Part shown: positions 1 to 7,894 of the stretch, one piece after another | Layout: every line of letters starts with the position of its first letter | How positions within the stretch are numbered: the stretch's first letter is position 1 | Assembly: GCA_012840135.1 (NCBI GenBank) | Contig: DUMA01000004.1 | Location: 62,001 to 126,000 of the forward strand | DNA length: 64,000 nucleotides | Reading direction: 5' to 3' | From: Thermoanaerobacterales bacterium | GTDB lineage: Bacteria; Bacillota; Thermosediminibacteria; Thermosediminibacterales; Tepidanaerobacteraceae | Notes under the pieces: model-generated | Databases searched by the model: none | Told to the model about the DNA's origin: nothing | The model's input: the letters and a program-made list of their open reading frames with translations, nothing else | Position numbers and translations under genes: made by a program

Positions 1-2
1 AC

Positions 3-926
3 AACAAGACGGACAAGACCGAAGCCGCCAATGCTGTATCCCGCCTGATACAGCAAAACAAGGTCAGCGTTATCATAGGTTCCTACGGCAGCTCCCTTTC
101 CATGGCCGGCGGTCAGGTGGCAAAGGATGCAAAAGTTCCCGTGGTAGGATGCTCTCCCACAAACCCGCTGGTGACGTTAAATAACGACTATTACTTCAGG
201 GTATGCTTCATTGACCCATTCCAGGGCAAGGTCATGGCAAAATATGCCTTCAACACCCTTAAGGCAAAAAAGGCAGCCATAATCATGGACGTATCCAATG
301 ACTATTCGGTAGGTCTTTCCAATTACTTTAAACAGGCTTTTGTGGAACTTACGGGCGATAAGAATGCCATAGTGGCCGAAGCCAAGTACAAGACAGGCGA
401 CCAGGAGTTTACAGCTCAGCTTACTGGCATAAAGGATCTTAATCCCGACGTGATTTTCGCTCCGGGAAACTACGGCGAGTCAGCACTTCTCATAAAGCAA
501 GCAAGAGATCTCGGCATAAAGGCACCGTTCCTGGGCGGCGACACTTACGAAGCTCCAGAATTTATCCAGATAGGCGGCCAGGCGGTTGAAGGCGTCGCCT
601 TCAGCACCCATTACACGGCAGAGGCTCCAGTGACCGAAGTATCAAAGCAATTCCTGGATGCTTACAAGCAGAAGTACGGCAAGGATCCCACAGCCTTTGC
701 TGCTTTGGGCTTTGACGCATACCTTGTGGCAAGAGATGCCATCGAAAGGGCAGGTTCCGCAGAACCCCAGGCCATAAGGGACGCGCTGGCCAAGACCCAG
801 GACTTTAAAGGAGCCACTGGCATCATTACATTGGATGAAAACGGCGATGCCAACAAGAGCGCCGTCATCAAACAGGTCAAAGATGGAAAATTTGTCTATG
901 TAGAGACCATTCAGCCGGATAAATGA
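3..926 (+). CDS. livK: Branched-chain amino acid ABC transporter substrate-binding protein, partial (5' end outside window)
   Basis: The frame is open from the first bases of the window and ends at 926, so only about 307 C-terminal residues are present and the signal peptide is missing. The remaining sequence has the type I periplasmic-binding fold typical of LivK (Peripla_BP_6): VSVIIGSYGSSLS near the left edge, then GNYGESALLIKQARDLG and FKGATGIITLDENGDA near the C-terminus. As an extracytoplasmic lipoprotein it would deliver its ligand to the LivHMGF complex encoded directly downstream. Ligand identity (leucine, isoleucine, valine or another amide or organic acid) cannot be read from sequence. 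A strong terminator-like hairpin separates it from livH. Confidence 0.9.
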   Translation, partial: NKTDKTEAANAVSRLIQQNKVSVIIGSYGSSLSMAGGQVAKDAKVPVVGCSPTNPLVTLNNDYYFRVCFIDPFQGKVMAKYAFNTLKAKKAAIIMDVSNDYSVGLSNYFKQAFVELTGDKNAIVAEAKYKTGDQEFTAQLTGIKDLNPDVIFAPGNYGESALLIKQARDLGIKAPFLGGDTYEAPEFIQIGGQAVEGVAFSTHYTAEAPVTEVSKQFLDAYKQKYGKDPTAFAALGFDAYLVARDAIERAGSAEPQAIRDALAKTQDFKGATGIITLDENGDANKSAVIKQVKDGKFVYVETIQPDK

Positions 927-960
927 TTATGCAGCTCGGAGAGAGCGCGTGTTTTGCCAG

Positions 961-993
961 ATCTGTCCGGGATTTGCCCCCGGACAGATTTTT
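961..993 (+). terminator. Hairpin with T-run between livK and livH
   Basis: An 11-bp perfect stem (961-971 with 979-989, arms ATCTGTCCGGG and CCCGGACAGAT) with a 7-nt loop is followed by a T-run. It sits between livK and the ribosome binding site of livH and probably lowers read-through, so that the binding protein is made in excess over the permease. Confidence 0.8.
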
Positions 994-1027
994 AATGAGA
1001 AGGAATAGTCGAGAGGAGGGATTATTG

Positions 1028-1921
1028 TTGACTTTTGAACTTTTCCTGCAGCACCTTATAAACGGCATTTCCCTGGGAAGCCTTTACGCCCTGATAGCCA
1101 TCGGCTATACTATGGTGTACGGCATAGTGAGGCTGATTAATTTTGCCCATGGAGATATAATCATGCTGGCGGCATACTTTGTATTCTTCGGCGTGGGGCT
1201 GTTTCACATGCCCTGGTGGCTGTCAGCGCTGCTTTCCATAGTTCTCACCGCCCTTGTAGGCATGGGCATAGAGAAGGCGGCTTACAAGCCTCTGAGGGAT
1301 GCTCCCCGGATCTCCATTTTGATTTCAGCCATAGGGGTATCGTTTTTCTTGGAGAATTTCGGCATAGTAGTATTCGGAGGCAGGCCCCAGGCCTTCTATT
1401 CTCCGAAAGTTTTCCAGGGGGTTATCAAGCTGGGGAATGTCTCCATCATAAATCTAGGCATCATAATACCGGTGATTACTATAATACTTTTAATGGGGCT
1501 CGTCTATATCGTAAACAATACCAGGACGGGCATGGCCATGAGGGCATGTTCCAAAGACATCGACACGGCAAAGCTGATGGGAATCGATGTGGACCGCATT
1601 ATTTCCTTTACCTTCGGCCTGGGCTCGGCTCTGGCGGCGGTGGGAGGTATCATGTGGGGGTTGAAATATCCGCAACTACATCCCCTCATAGGCATCATGC
1701 CAGGATTAAAATGTTTCATAGCCGCCGTGGTGGGCGGTATCGGCAATATCCCGGGAGCCATGCTGGGAGGTTTCATCCTGGGAATCGGAGAAATTCTGCT
1801 GGTGGCGTTTTTGCCCGGCCTTTCAGGGTACAGGGATGCCTTTGCCTTCATTATTCTGATATTGATACTGCTCTTCAGACCTACCGGTATCCTGGGCGAA
1901 AAAGTGGCGGAGAAGGTGTAG
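1028..1921 (+). CDS. livH: Branched-chain amino acid ABC transporter permease LivH
   Basis: Hydrophobic inner-membrane permease of the LivH family, about 297 residues. The N-terminal LFLQHLINGISLGSLYALIA and the GYTMVYGIVRLINFAHGD motif are typical, and a C-terminal GGIGNIPGAMLGG segment marks the permease. The start is set at a TTG (1028; a second TTG is at 1025) because GAGGAGGG lies 7-8 bases upstream. The longer open frame back to 923 runs through the terminator hairpin and is not credible. The stop abuts the livM start, indicating translational coupling. Confidence 0.9.
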   Translation: MTFELFLQHLINGISLGSLYALIAIGYTMVYGIVRLINFAHGDIIMLAAYFVFFGVGLFHMPWWLSALLSIVLTALVGMGIEKAAYKPLRDAPRISILISAIGVSFFLENFGIVVFGGRPQAFYSPKVFQGVIKLGNVSIINLGIIIPVITIILLMGLVYIVNNTRTGMAMRACSKDIDTAKLMGIDVDRIISFTFGLGSALAAVGGIMWGLKYPQLHPLIGIMPGLKCFIAAVVGGIGNIPGAMLGGFILGIGEILLVAFLPGLSGYRDAFAFIILILILLFRPTGILGEKVAEKV

Positions 1922-2980
1922 ATGATGGGATTGAAAAGTATCAACAGAATATTTCTATCTATTGCTGCAATAGCGGTAGTTTTTGCATTTTTAATCTGGG
2001 CTCAGGGCAATCTTGACGCGTACAAGGTGAGGATCTTAAACCTGTGTGCCATAAATATAATCCTCACTTTGAGCCTGAATCTCACCAACGGATTTACGGG
2101 GCTGTTTTCCCTGGGCACCGCAGGTTTTATGGCGGTGGGAGCCTACGTCAGCGCGCTACTCACCATGTCCCCGGAAGTTAAGGCCATGAATTTTTTCATG
2201 GTCCCCATAAATCCTGCACTGGCTCATCTGAATGCACCTTTTATTGTGGCTCTCATACTGGCAGGCTTGATTTCGGCGCTGGTTGGATTCCTTATCGGGG
2301 CGCCGGTACTGAAATTAAAGGGTGACTACCTGGCCATTGCAACACTGGGATTCGGTGAAATAATCTCCGTAATCTTCACCAATACACAGACCATTACCAA
2401 CGGAGCTCTGGGCCTCAAGGGGATACCCCAGTATACCAATCTTTACTGGAGCTGGGGGACTGCCATAGTGGTGATCCTGGGGCTTATAACTCTTTTGAAT
2501 TCCAGTTACGGCAGGGCCTTTAAGGCCATCCGGGAGGACGAGATAGCTGCCCAGGCAATGGGTGTCAATCTCTTTTATCACAAGGTTCTCAGCTTTTCCC
2601 TAAGCGCCTTTATAGCCGGCATCGGCGGTGCCCTCCTGGCAAACCTTATATCCACCATTGATCCTACCATGTTCAGGTTCTTCCTCACCTATCAGATACT
2701 CCTAATGGTGGTGCTGGGAGGCATGGGGAGCATCACGGGCTCTTGTATTTCGGCATTTATAATGACGGTGATCATGGAGCTTTTAAGGGTGGTGGAATCT
2801 CCCATGAATCTGGGCTTCATAAACATCCCCGGCATACCCGGCATGAGGATGGTGGTATTTGCTGTGATCCTCATAGTGGTGGTGCTCTTCATGAGGCAGG
2901 GAATAATGGGAGAAAAGGAGATCACCTGGGATATGCTTTTGAGAAAGGGGGCGGGCCGTCATGAGTCTTCTGGAAGTTAA
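1922..2980 (+). CDS. livM: Branched-chain amino acid ABC transporter permease LivM
   Basis: Second membrane subunit of the importer, 352 residues with many membrane segments. It contains NLTNGFTGLFSLGTAGFMAV and LKGDYLAIATLGFGEI, both characteristic of LivM, and the GGMGSITGS loop shared with LivH. The ATG follows the livH stop with no gap, and the 3' end overlaps livG by 20 bases, so livHMGF is translated as a coupled unit. The cytoplasmic EAA-like loop (RAFKAIREDEIAAQAMG) should contact the ATPases. Confidence 0.9.
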   Translation: MMGLKSINRIFLSIAAIAVVFAFLIWAQGNLDAYKVRILNLCAINIILTLSLNLTNGFTGLFSLGTAGFMAVGAYVSALLTMSPEVKAMNFFMVPINPALAHLNAPFIVALILAGLISALVGFLIGAPVLKLKGDYLAIATLGFGEIISVIFTNTQTITNGALGLKGIPQYTNLYWSWGTAIVVILGLITLLNSSYGRAFKAIREDEIAAQAMGVNLFYHKVLSFSLSAFIAGIGGALLANLISTIDPTMFRFFLTYQILLMVVLGGMGSITGSCISAFIMTVIMELLRVVESPMNLGFINIPGIPGMRMVVFAVILIVVVLFMRQGIMGEKEITWDMLLRKGAGRHESSGS

Positions 2981-3723
2981 GAACATCACCATAAAATTCG
3001 GCGGCCTCACTGCAGTATCGGACTTTTCGCTCTCCCTTGAAAAAGGCGAAATAGTGGGGCTGATAGGGCCCAACGGAGCGGGAAAGACTACTGCCTTCAA
3101 TGCCATAACAGGCATCTACAGGCCCGTATCGGGCAGCGTACACTTCAATGGCACGGATATAACGGGCATGCTGCCGGATAAAATTACAAAACTGGGCATA
3201 GCCAGGACCTTCCAGAACATCCGGCTGTTTTCAAATCTTTCGGTGCTGGAAAATGTGCTGGTAGCCCATCATCTCAGGTTGAAATCTTCCTTTGCAGCGG
3301 CCATGATGCGCCTGCCGGGATATCTGCGGGAGGAAAATGCCATGAGGAAGGAGGCTCTGGAGCTCCTGGAGAGCGTCCGCTTGACGAAATTTGCAAATGA
3401 GAAAGCCGGTTCCCTGCCCTATGGTCAGCAGAGAAGGCTGGAAATAGCGCGGGCTCTGGCTACCCATCCCAGGATTCTTCTCCTGGACGAACCGGCGGCG
3501 GGCATGAATCCGAAAGAATCCCAGGAATTGATGGAATTTATAGGAGAAATAAGGGATGAATTCGACCTGAGCATTTTTATGATAGAACACCACATGCAGG
3601 TGGTCATGGGCGTATGCGAACGCATTCTGGTGCTGGACCACGGTGTCACCATCGCCGAAGGTAATCCCGCAGAGATCCAGGGCAATCAAAAGGTCATCGA
3701 GGCCTATCTGGGGGTGGAAATGG

Positions 3724-3731
<8 letters not shown>
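2961..3731 (+). CDS. livG: Branched-chain amino acid ABC transporter ATPase LivG
   Basis: Cytoplasmic ABC ATPase of 256 residues. Walker A is GPNGAGKTT (about residue 37). The LivG-type insert with ARTFQNIRLF follows, then the signature LPYGQQRRLEIARAL and Walker B LLLDEPAAGMNP, and the switch His is in MIEHHMQVV. It overlaps livM upstream and livF by 8 bases downstream (ATGCTTGA). It pairs with LivF to energise import through LivHM. Confidence 0.92.
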
Positions 3732-4428
<697 letters not shown>

Positions 4429-4431
4429 TTA

Positions 4432-5157
4432 TTGAGGAATCTGTTTGCCGGAACAGAAGGCAGTATAAAGCTGTTTTCCGCCATAATATATGTGGCTATT
4501 GTTGCAACGTTAAGGGCATGGCCTTATTTGATATGGTGCCTGATCTTATACTTTTTACTCTTGCTCATCTTGAGATTTCCGGGATATAAGAACATCCGGC
4601 AGCTGATACCTCCGTTATTGTTTATTGCAGCCATGAGTGCCGGTATCATGCTTATAGATTTGAAGGCGGGCAAGAGCATCGACAGGGGCCTTGTTATATT
4701 TTTGAGGGCTTTAAATGCCATATATGTATTGAATACTGTTATTTCCTCCATGACCCTTCAGGAATTACTATCTTCCATGCGTTCCCTTCGTTTGCCGGAG
4801 ATCATGGTAAACCTTGTGGGCTTTACCCTTCGCTACTCGGACATCCTGTCAAGGGAAATGAACAGGATGATGACGGCGAGAAAGGCCAGGGGTTATGTGC
4901 CGCACAAAAGCATGTGGCACTCGTCTACCATGAAGGTGCTGGGCCAGACGGTGGGAGTCCTTTTTATTCGTTCCTATGAAAGGAGCGAACGGGTTTACCA
5001 GGCAATGCTGGCAAGGGGCTACGGGGGCAGCGTCATACCTGTAGGAGGGCGCAAGAGATTGCAAAAGATGGATTATATTGTTGGCCTTTCAATCATCCTT
5101 ATACCTCTGACATTAAAGATGGCCGAGCTGGGGGTGCTATCATGGATTTTGCCGTAG
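4432..5157 (+). CDS. cbiQ: ECF transporter T component, CbiQ family (cobalt)
   Basis: Integral membrane protein of 241 residues with about five hydrophobic segments and two Ala-Arg-Gly motifs (ARKARGYV near residue 148 and AMLARGYGG near 190), the coupling helices by which T components grip the ECF ATPases. The start is TTG just after livF. The end overlaps cbiO by 16 bases. Pairing with a CbiO-like ATPase and nearby cbiM-cbiN supports a cobalt role, though the sequence alone does not exclude nickel. Confidence 0.85.
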   Translation: MRNLFAGTEGSIKLFSAIIYVAIVATLRAWPYLIWCLILYFLLLLILRFPGYKNIRQLIPPLLFIAAMSAGIMLIDLKAGKSIDRGLVIFLRALNAIYVLNTVISSMTLQELLSSMRSLRLPEIMVNLVGFTLRYSDILSREMNRMMTARKARGYVPHKSMWHSSTMKVLGQTVGVLFIRSYERSERVYQAMLARGYGGSVIPVGGRKRLQKMDYIVGLSIILIPLTLKMAELGVLSWILP

Positions 5158-5975
5158 AGATAGAGGACCTTGCCTTCAGGCACAAGGACGGCACTCAAGC
5201 CCTGAAGGGTGTAACCCTGAAGATAAAAAAGGGATCGAGGACGGCAATCCTCGGCCCCAACGGCGCCGGCAAATCCACTCTGCTCCTGCATTTAAACGGC
5301 ATTTACCTTCCCCAGCATGGAACCGTAAAGATTATGGGGTTAGAATCAAACCGGGAAAATGAAAAAAAGATACGACAGATGGTCGGGCTTGTGTTTCAGG
5401 ACCCCGATGACCAGGTTTTCTGCACCACGGTGTGGGAGGACGTGGCCTTCGGCCCTGTGAATTTCAACCTGCCGGATGATGAGGTACAAAGGCGGGCAAG
5501 ACAGGCCCTGAGGGCTGTAAAACTTGAAGGGCTGGAACAAAAGATGCCCTTTCATTTAAGCTACGGCCAGAGGAAAAGGGTAGCCATTGCAGGAGTGCTG
5601 GCATTAAAGCCGGCAATCCTTGTTCTTGATGAGCCCCATGCCTTTCTCGATCCTTCAGGCAAAGTTGAGCTTATAAAAATTCTGAATGGCATAAATGTCG
5701 AAGGCAACACAATTATTGTTGCCACCCATAACGTGGATTTTGCCTATGAGTGGGCCGATGATGTGGTGATAATAAAAGACGGCAGGGTGCTGGCTCAGGG
5801 AGGGCCAGACATCCTGGCAGATGAAAAGCTCATAAATGAATCTGAACTTGAATATCCTGTAATGGTAAAATTATTCCGCAAATTGCCGGAAATTGGATAT
5901 AATAATATACCCAGGTCCGTAGATGAGGCGGCGGAGTTCATAAGATACAAAATGAATAAATTAAAAAAGAATTGA
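5142..5975 (+). CDS. cbiO: ECF transporter ATPase, CbiO family (cobalt)
   Basis: ABC ATPase of 277 residues. Walker A is GPNGAGKST (about residue 38), the Q-loop is VGLVFQDPDDQVF, the signature is LSYGQRKRVAIAG and Walker B is ILVLDEPHAFLDP. The signature Gly is Tyr (LSYGQ), and the usual T-A-G after DEP reads H-A-F; both are unusual but leave the catalytic Glu. It overlaps cbiQ. Its stop lies inside the -35 element of the cbiM promoter, so cbiQO and cbiMN form two transcription units of one transporter. Confidence 0.88.
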   Translation: MDFAVEIEDLAFRHKDGTQALKGVTLKIKKGSRTAILGPNGAGKSTLLLHLNGIYLPQHGTVKIMGLESNRENEKKIRQMVGLVFQDPDDQVFCTTVWEDVAFGPVNFNLPDDEVQRRARQALRAVKLEGLEQKMPFHLSYGQRKRVAIAGVLALKPAILVLDEPHAFLDPSGKVELIKILNGINVEGNTIIVATHNVDFAYEWADDVVIIKDGRVLAQGGPDILADEKLINESELEYPVMVKLFRKLPEIGYNNIPRSVDEAAEFIRYKMNKLKKN

Positions 5976-6000
5976 CAAAAATTTCACAGCGCCTTATAAT
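5972..6000 (+). promoter_or_regulatory. Sigma-A type promoter for cbiMN
   Basis: TTGACA (5972-5977), a 17-base spacer, then TATAAT (5995-6000): a perfect consensus promoter overlapping the cbiO stop codon. It would start transcripts near 6007 with a leader of about 150 bases before cbiM. Confidence 0.85.
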
Positions 6001-6006
6001 ATTATC

Positions 6007-6159
6007 TGTATAAAGCAATGTTTATGTAAATTCCATATTTTAATGAACGAGAGGCATCATGAAGATGCCAAAAAGAGGCCATGAAGGTCTGGCGCAATAG
6101 CGCCTGTACTTTCATGGCCTTTTGTTTCACGGAATAATTTTAAGAAGGGGTTGAATTTC
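6007..6159 (+). promoter_or_regulatory. cbiM leader with two mini-ORFs, likely attenuator
   Basis: The leader between the promoter and cbiM holds a small hairpin (GGCATC/GATGCC, about 6053-6067) and then a strong terminator (6076-6127). Two overlapping mini-ORFs are readable: 6043-6084 (MNERHHEDAKKRP) and 6059-6100 (MKMPKRGHEGLAQ). The second is preceded by GAGAGG and stops within the terminator loop. No known cobalamin riboswitch box was recognised. This looks like an attenuation region controlling cobalt uptake, mechanism unknown. Confidence 0.5.
6076..6127 (+). terminator. Intrinsic terminator in the cbiM leader
   Basis: AGGCCATGAA (6076-6085) pairs with TTCATGGCCT (6111-6120), with an inner GGCGC-AATA-GCGCC stem, followed by TTTTGTTT. 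It lies upstream of the coding start and so can only act as a conditional terminator. Confidence 0.75.
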
Positions 6160-6843
6160 ATGCACATTCCCGACGGTTTTTTAGACGCAAAAACTATCAT
6201 CACCACCGCTGCCATTAGCGCGTACGCCATTAAAAACGATGTGGAAAAAGCCAGGAGAAGTCTAGGGGACAGGGGCATCCCAGTGCTGGGGGTGATGGCT
6301 GCCTTCATTTTTGCCGCCCAGATGGTGAACTTCCCGGTAATGGCCGGCACATCGGGACATCTGCTGGGAGCCGCACTGGCTACCATACTTCTGGGGCCAT
6401 ACAGTGCCGGGCTCATTATAGCCAGTGTTTTGATAGTGCAGAGCCTTTTTTTTCAGGACGGTGGCATTCTAGCTCTCGGTGCCAATATATTGAACATGGC
6501 TGTGGCATCACCCATGGCGGCATACTACATATACGTGGCATTAAAAAAGTATGCGCGATTCACCTGTGCTGATACGATAGCCACTTTTGCAGCATCATGG
6601 TTTTCCGTCATGGTGGCCGCCGTGTTTACCAGCCTTGAATTGGCCCTTTCCGGGACCGTTCCCCTCAAAACTGTGATTTTGCCCATGGCAATGGTTCACG
6701 CCGCCATAGGCATCGGCGAGGGATTGATAACAACCGTGGCAGTGGCGTATATCGGCAGGGTGCTCAACCTGAAGGCAGGTTTCGGCATAAAGAATAGTGC
6801 AGAGACTGCTATTGACGTGGATGGAGGAGGTAGAGCAAATTGA
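6160..6843 (+). CDS. cbiM: Cobalt ECF transporter substrate-binding component CbiM
   Basis: Membrane S component of 227 residues. The start is placed at the ATG giving MHIPDGFLD, because in CbiM/NikM proteins the N-terminal Met-His pair binds the metal; a TTG 9 bases upstream would bury it. The motifs NFPVMAGTSGHLLGAAL and QSLFFQDGGILALGANILNM are diagnostic of the family. It overlaps cbiN by 4 bases. Together with CbiN, CbiQ and CbiO it would import Co2+, needed in quantity for the corrinoid protein AcsCD encoded downstream. Confidence 0.9.
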   Translation: MHIPDGFLDAKTIITTAAISAYAIKNDVEKARRSLGDRGIPVLGVMAAFIFAAQMVNFPVMAGTSGHLLGAALATILLGPYSAGLIIASVLIVQSLFFQDGGILALGANILNMAVASPMAAYYIYVALKKYARFTCADTIATFAASWFSVMVAAVFTSLELALSGTVPLKTVILPMAMVHAAIGIGEGLITTVAVAYIGRVLNLKAGFGIKNSAETAIDVDGGGRAN

Positions 6844-7124
6844 GAAAATGGGGAGTAATTTTGCTGACAGCAGTCCTTGTGGCCTTAATACTTTCGCCCT
6901 TTGCGTCCACCCATCCCGATGGCCTGGAAAAAGTGGCAGAGAATCTGGCCTTCGCGGATAAAAGCGAAACTCTCATGGCCCGGTTCTCTCCCATGCCCGA
7001 TTATGCAGTTCGCGGCATTTCAGATGGGAAAATTTCTACTGCCATGGCAGGGGTTATAGGGACGGTTATTACATTTTTTGCGGTCTTTGGATTGATGAAA
7101 GCCCTGTCGCCAGGCAGGAGGTAA
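6840..7124 (+). CDS. cbiN: CbiN-like cobalt transport accessory (PDGLE domain protein)
   Basis: Small membrane protein of 94 residues with an N-terminal hydrophobic helix, the motif STHPDGLEKVAENLAF, a second helix (MAGVIGTVITFFAVFGLM) and a short tail. PDGLE proteins replace or are fused to CbiM/NikM partners and stabilise metal loading. The start is TTG overlapping the cbiM stop. It is the last gene before repeat copy A. Confidence 0.85.
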   Translation: MRKWGVILLTAVLVALILSPFASTHPDGLEKVAENLAFADKSETLMARFSPMPDYAVRGISDGKISTAMAGVIGTVITFFAVFGLMKALSPGRR

Positions 7125-7156
7125 ACAGGTTGAAACATTTACAATCCCGGTTTTCC

Positions 7157-7312
7157 GGGATTTCAGACCGTTGATAAACTCACTTGGCCCGCATGTATTA
7201 TGGAGCGGGACTAGTTTCGCTCAGCCGTCGGCAGCTCTGCTGCCGCAAACGGCGTGCGAGCGTGTCCGTAGCGAAATAATACATGCGGGCTTTGTCTATA
7301 AGCTGAAATCCC
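7157..7312 (-). repeat. Palindromic intergenic repeat, copy A
   Basis: Outer arms GGGATTTCAG (7157-7166) and CTGAAATCCC (7303-7312) enclose an inner inverted repeat: GCCCGCATGTATTAT (7187-7201) against ATAATACATGCGGGC (7276-7290). The core contains GGCAGCAGAGCTGCC-like sequence in reverse complement. It is clearly related, in opposite orientation, to copies B (24026-24210) and C (37361-37487). No open frame encodes a transposase. It lies between cbiN and the acs promoter. Confidence 0.85.
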
Positions 7313-7358
7313 GATAAAAATAGACAAAACAACCTTAAAAAATTTTTATTAAAAAATA

Positions 7359-7387
7359 TTGACAAAAAAATAACAAAGTATTATCAT
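7359..7387 (+). promoter_or_regulatory. Promoter of the acetyl-CoA pathway cluster
   Basis: TTGACA (7359-7364), a 17-base spacer and TATCAT (7382-7387) in a very A/T-rich stretch, the only good promoter seen upstream of the ferredoxin gene. The predicted start is near 7394, leaving a leader of about 60 bases. Confidence 0.7.
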
Positions 7388-7417
7388 CAAAAATAGATAT
7401 TGTGAAAAAAATAACAA
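7359..7417 (+). promoter_or_regulatory. Two tandem Rex-like operators
   Basis: TTGACAAAAAAATAACAA (7359-7376) and TTGTGAAAAAAATAACAA (7400-7417) match at 16 of 18 positions and start 41 bases apart. Each fits the layout of Rex sites (TTGTGAA or TTGTTAA, 4 bases, TTCACAA or TTAACAA) with one or a few mismatches. One covers the -35 box and the other the start of the transcript. Rex senses NADH/NAD+. The assignment is inference from pattern. Confidence 0.5.
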
Positions 7418-7453
7418 AAAAGAAATACAATATACACAAGGAAGTGATTTTAT

Positions 7454-7870
7454 ATGGTGAAGATTTCCTTTAACAAGGATTTATGCATGGGGTGCAAGAC
7501 ATGTGAACTTGCATGCGCGGCAGCCCACTCCAGGGTGAAAAGCATCATGGGCGCTATAAAAGAAAATAAAATTTCTCGTATAAGAATAAAAAAGGTAAGC
7601 GGAAAGATCAAACTTGAACAATGCATGTTATGTAAAAATCCAAAATGTATGGACAGTTGCCCTACAAAGTCTCTGTCAAAAGACGAAAATGGCACGGTTA
7701 AAGTTAATTATTTAACGTGTACCGGATGCGGACTTTGCAAGGAAGCATGTCCTTTCGGAGCCATAGTGCTGGAGCCGTTTCCCACACTGTGCGACAGATG
7801 CGAAAAAGCCCCAGAACCTCTTTGTGCCCGGGCCTGCCCGACAAAAGCTTTAAAAGTAAAAGCAGTATAG
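7454..7870 (+). CDS. CooF-like 4Fe-4S ferredoxin, electron carrier for CODH
   Basis: Soluble iron-sulfur protein of 138 residues with four cysteine clusters: CMGCKTCELAC near residue 11, CMLCKNPKCMDSCP near 57, CTGCGLCKEACP near 88 and CDRCEKAPEPLCARACP near 113. This is the layout of CooF/HycB-like dicluster proteins that carry electrons from CO dehydrogenase. It is the first gene after the acs promoter and lies 24 bases upstream of acsA, which supports the partnership. SD AAGGAAGTG precedes the ATG. Confidence 0.88.
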   Translation: MVKISFNKDLCMGCKTCELACAAAHSRVKSIMGAIKENKISRIRIKKVSGKIKLEQCMLCKNPKCMDSCPTKSLSKDENGTVKVNYLTCTGCGLCKEACPFGAIVLEPFPTLCDRCEKAPEPLCARACPTKALKVKAV

Positions 7871-7894
7871 ATTCCATGATAAAGGGTGATTTTG

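Noticed and set aside
923-1027. N-terminal extension of LivH from an ATG-like start at 923
   Set aside because: It overlaps the end of livK and reads through the terminator hairpin at 961-993; a TTG with a good ribosome binding site at 1028 gives the normal LivH N-terminus.
1216-2016. Long plus-strand frame of 266 codons inside livH
   Set aside because: Rich in His, Arg and Gly with no domain, fully contained in another frame of livH and livM; a shadow of the real genes.
7157-7312. CRISPR repeat or rho-independent terminator only
   Set aside because: Not arranged as short direct repeats with spacers, and far longer than a terminator; treated as a dispersed palindromic element.
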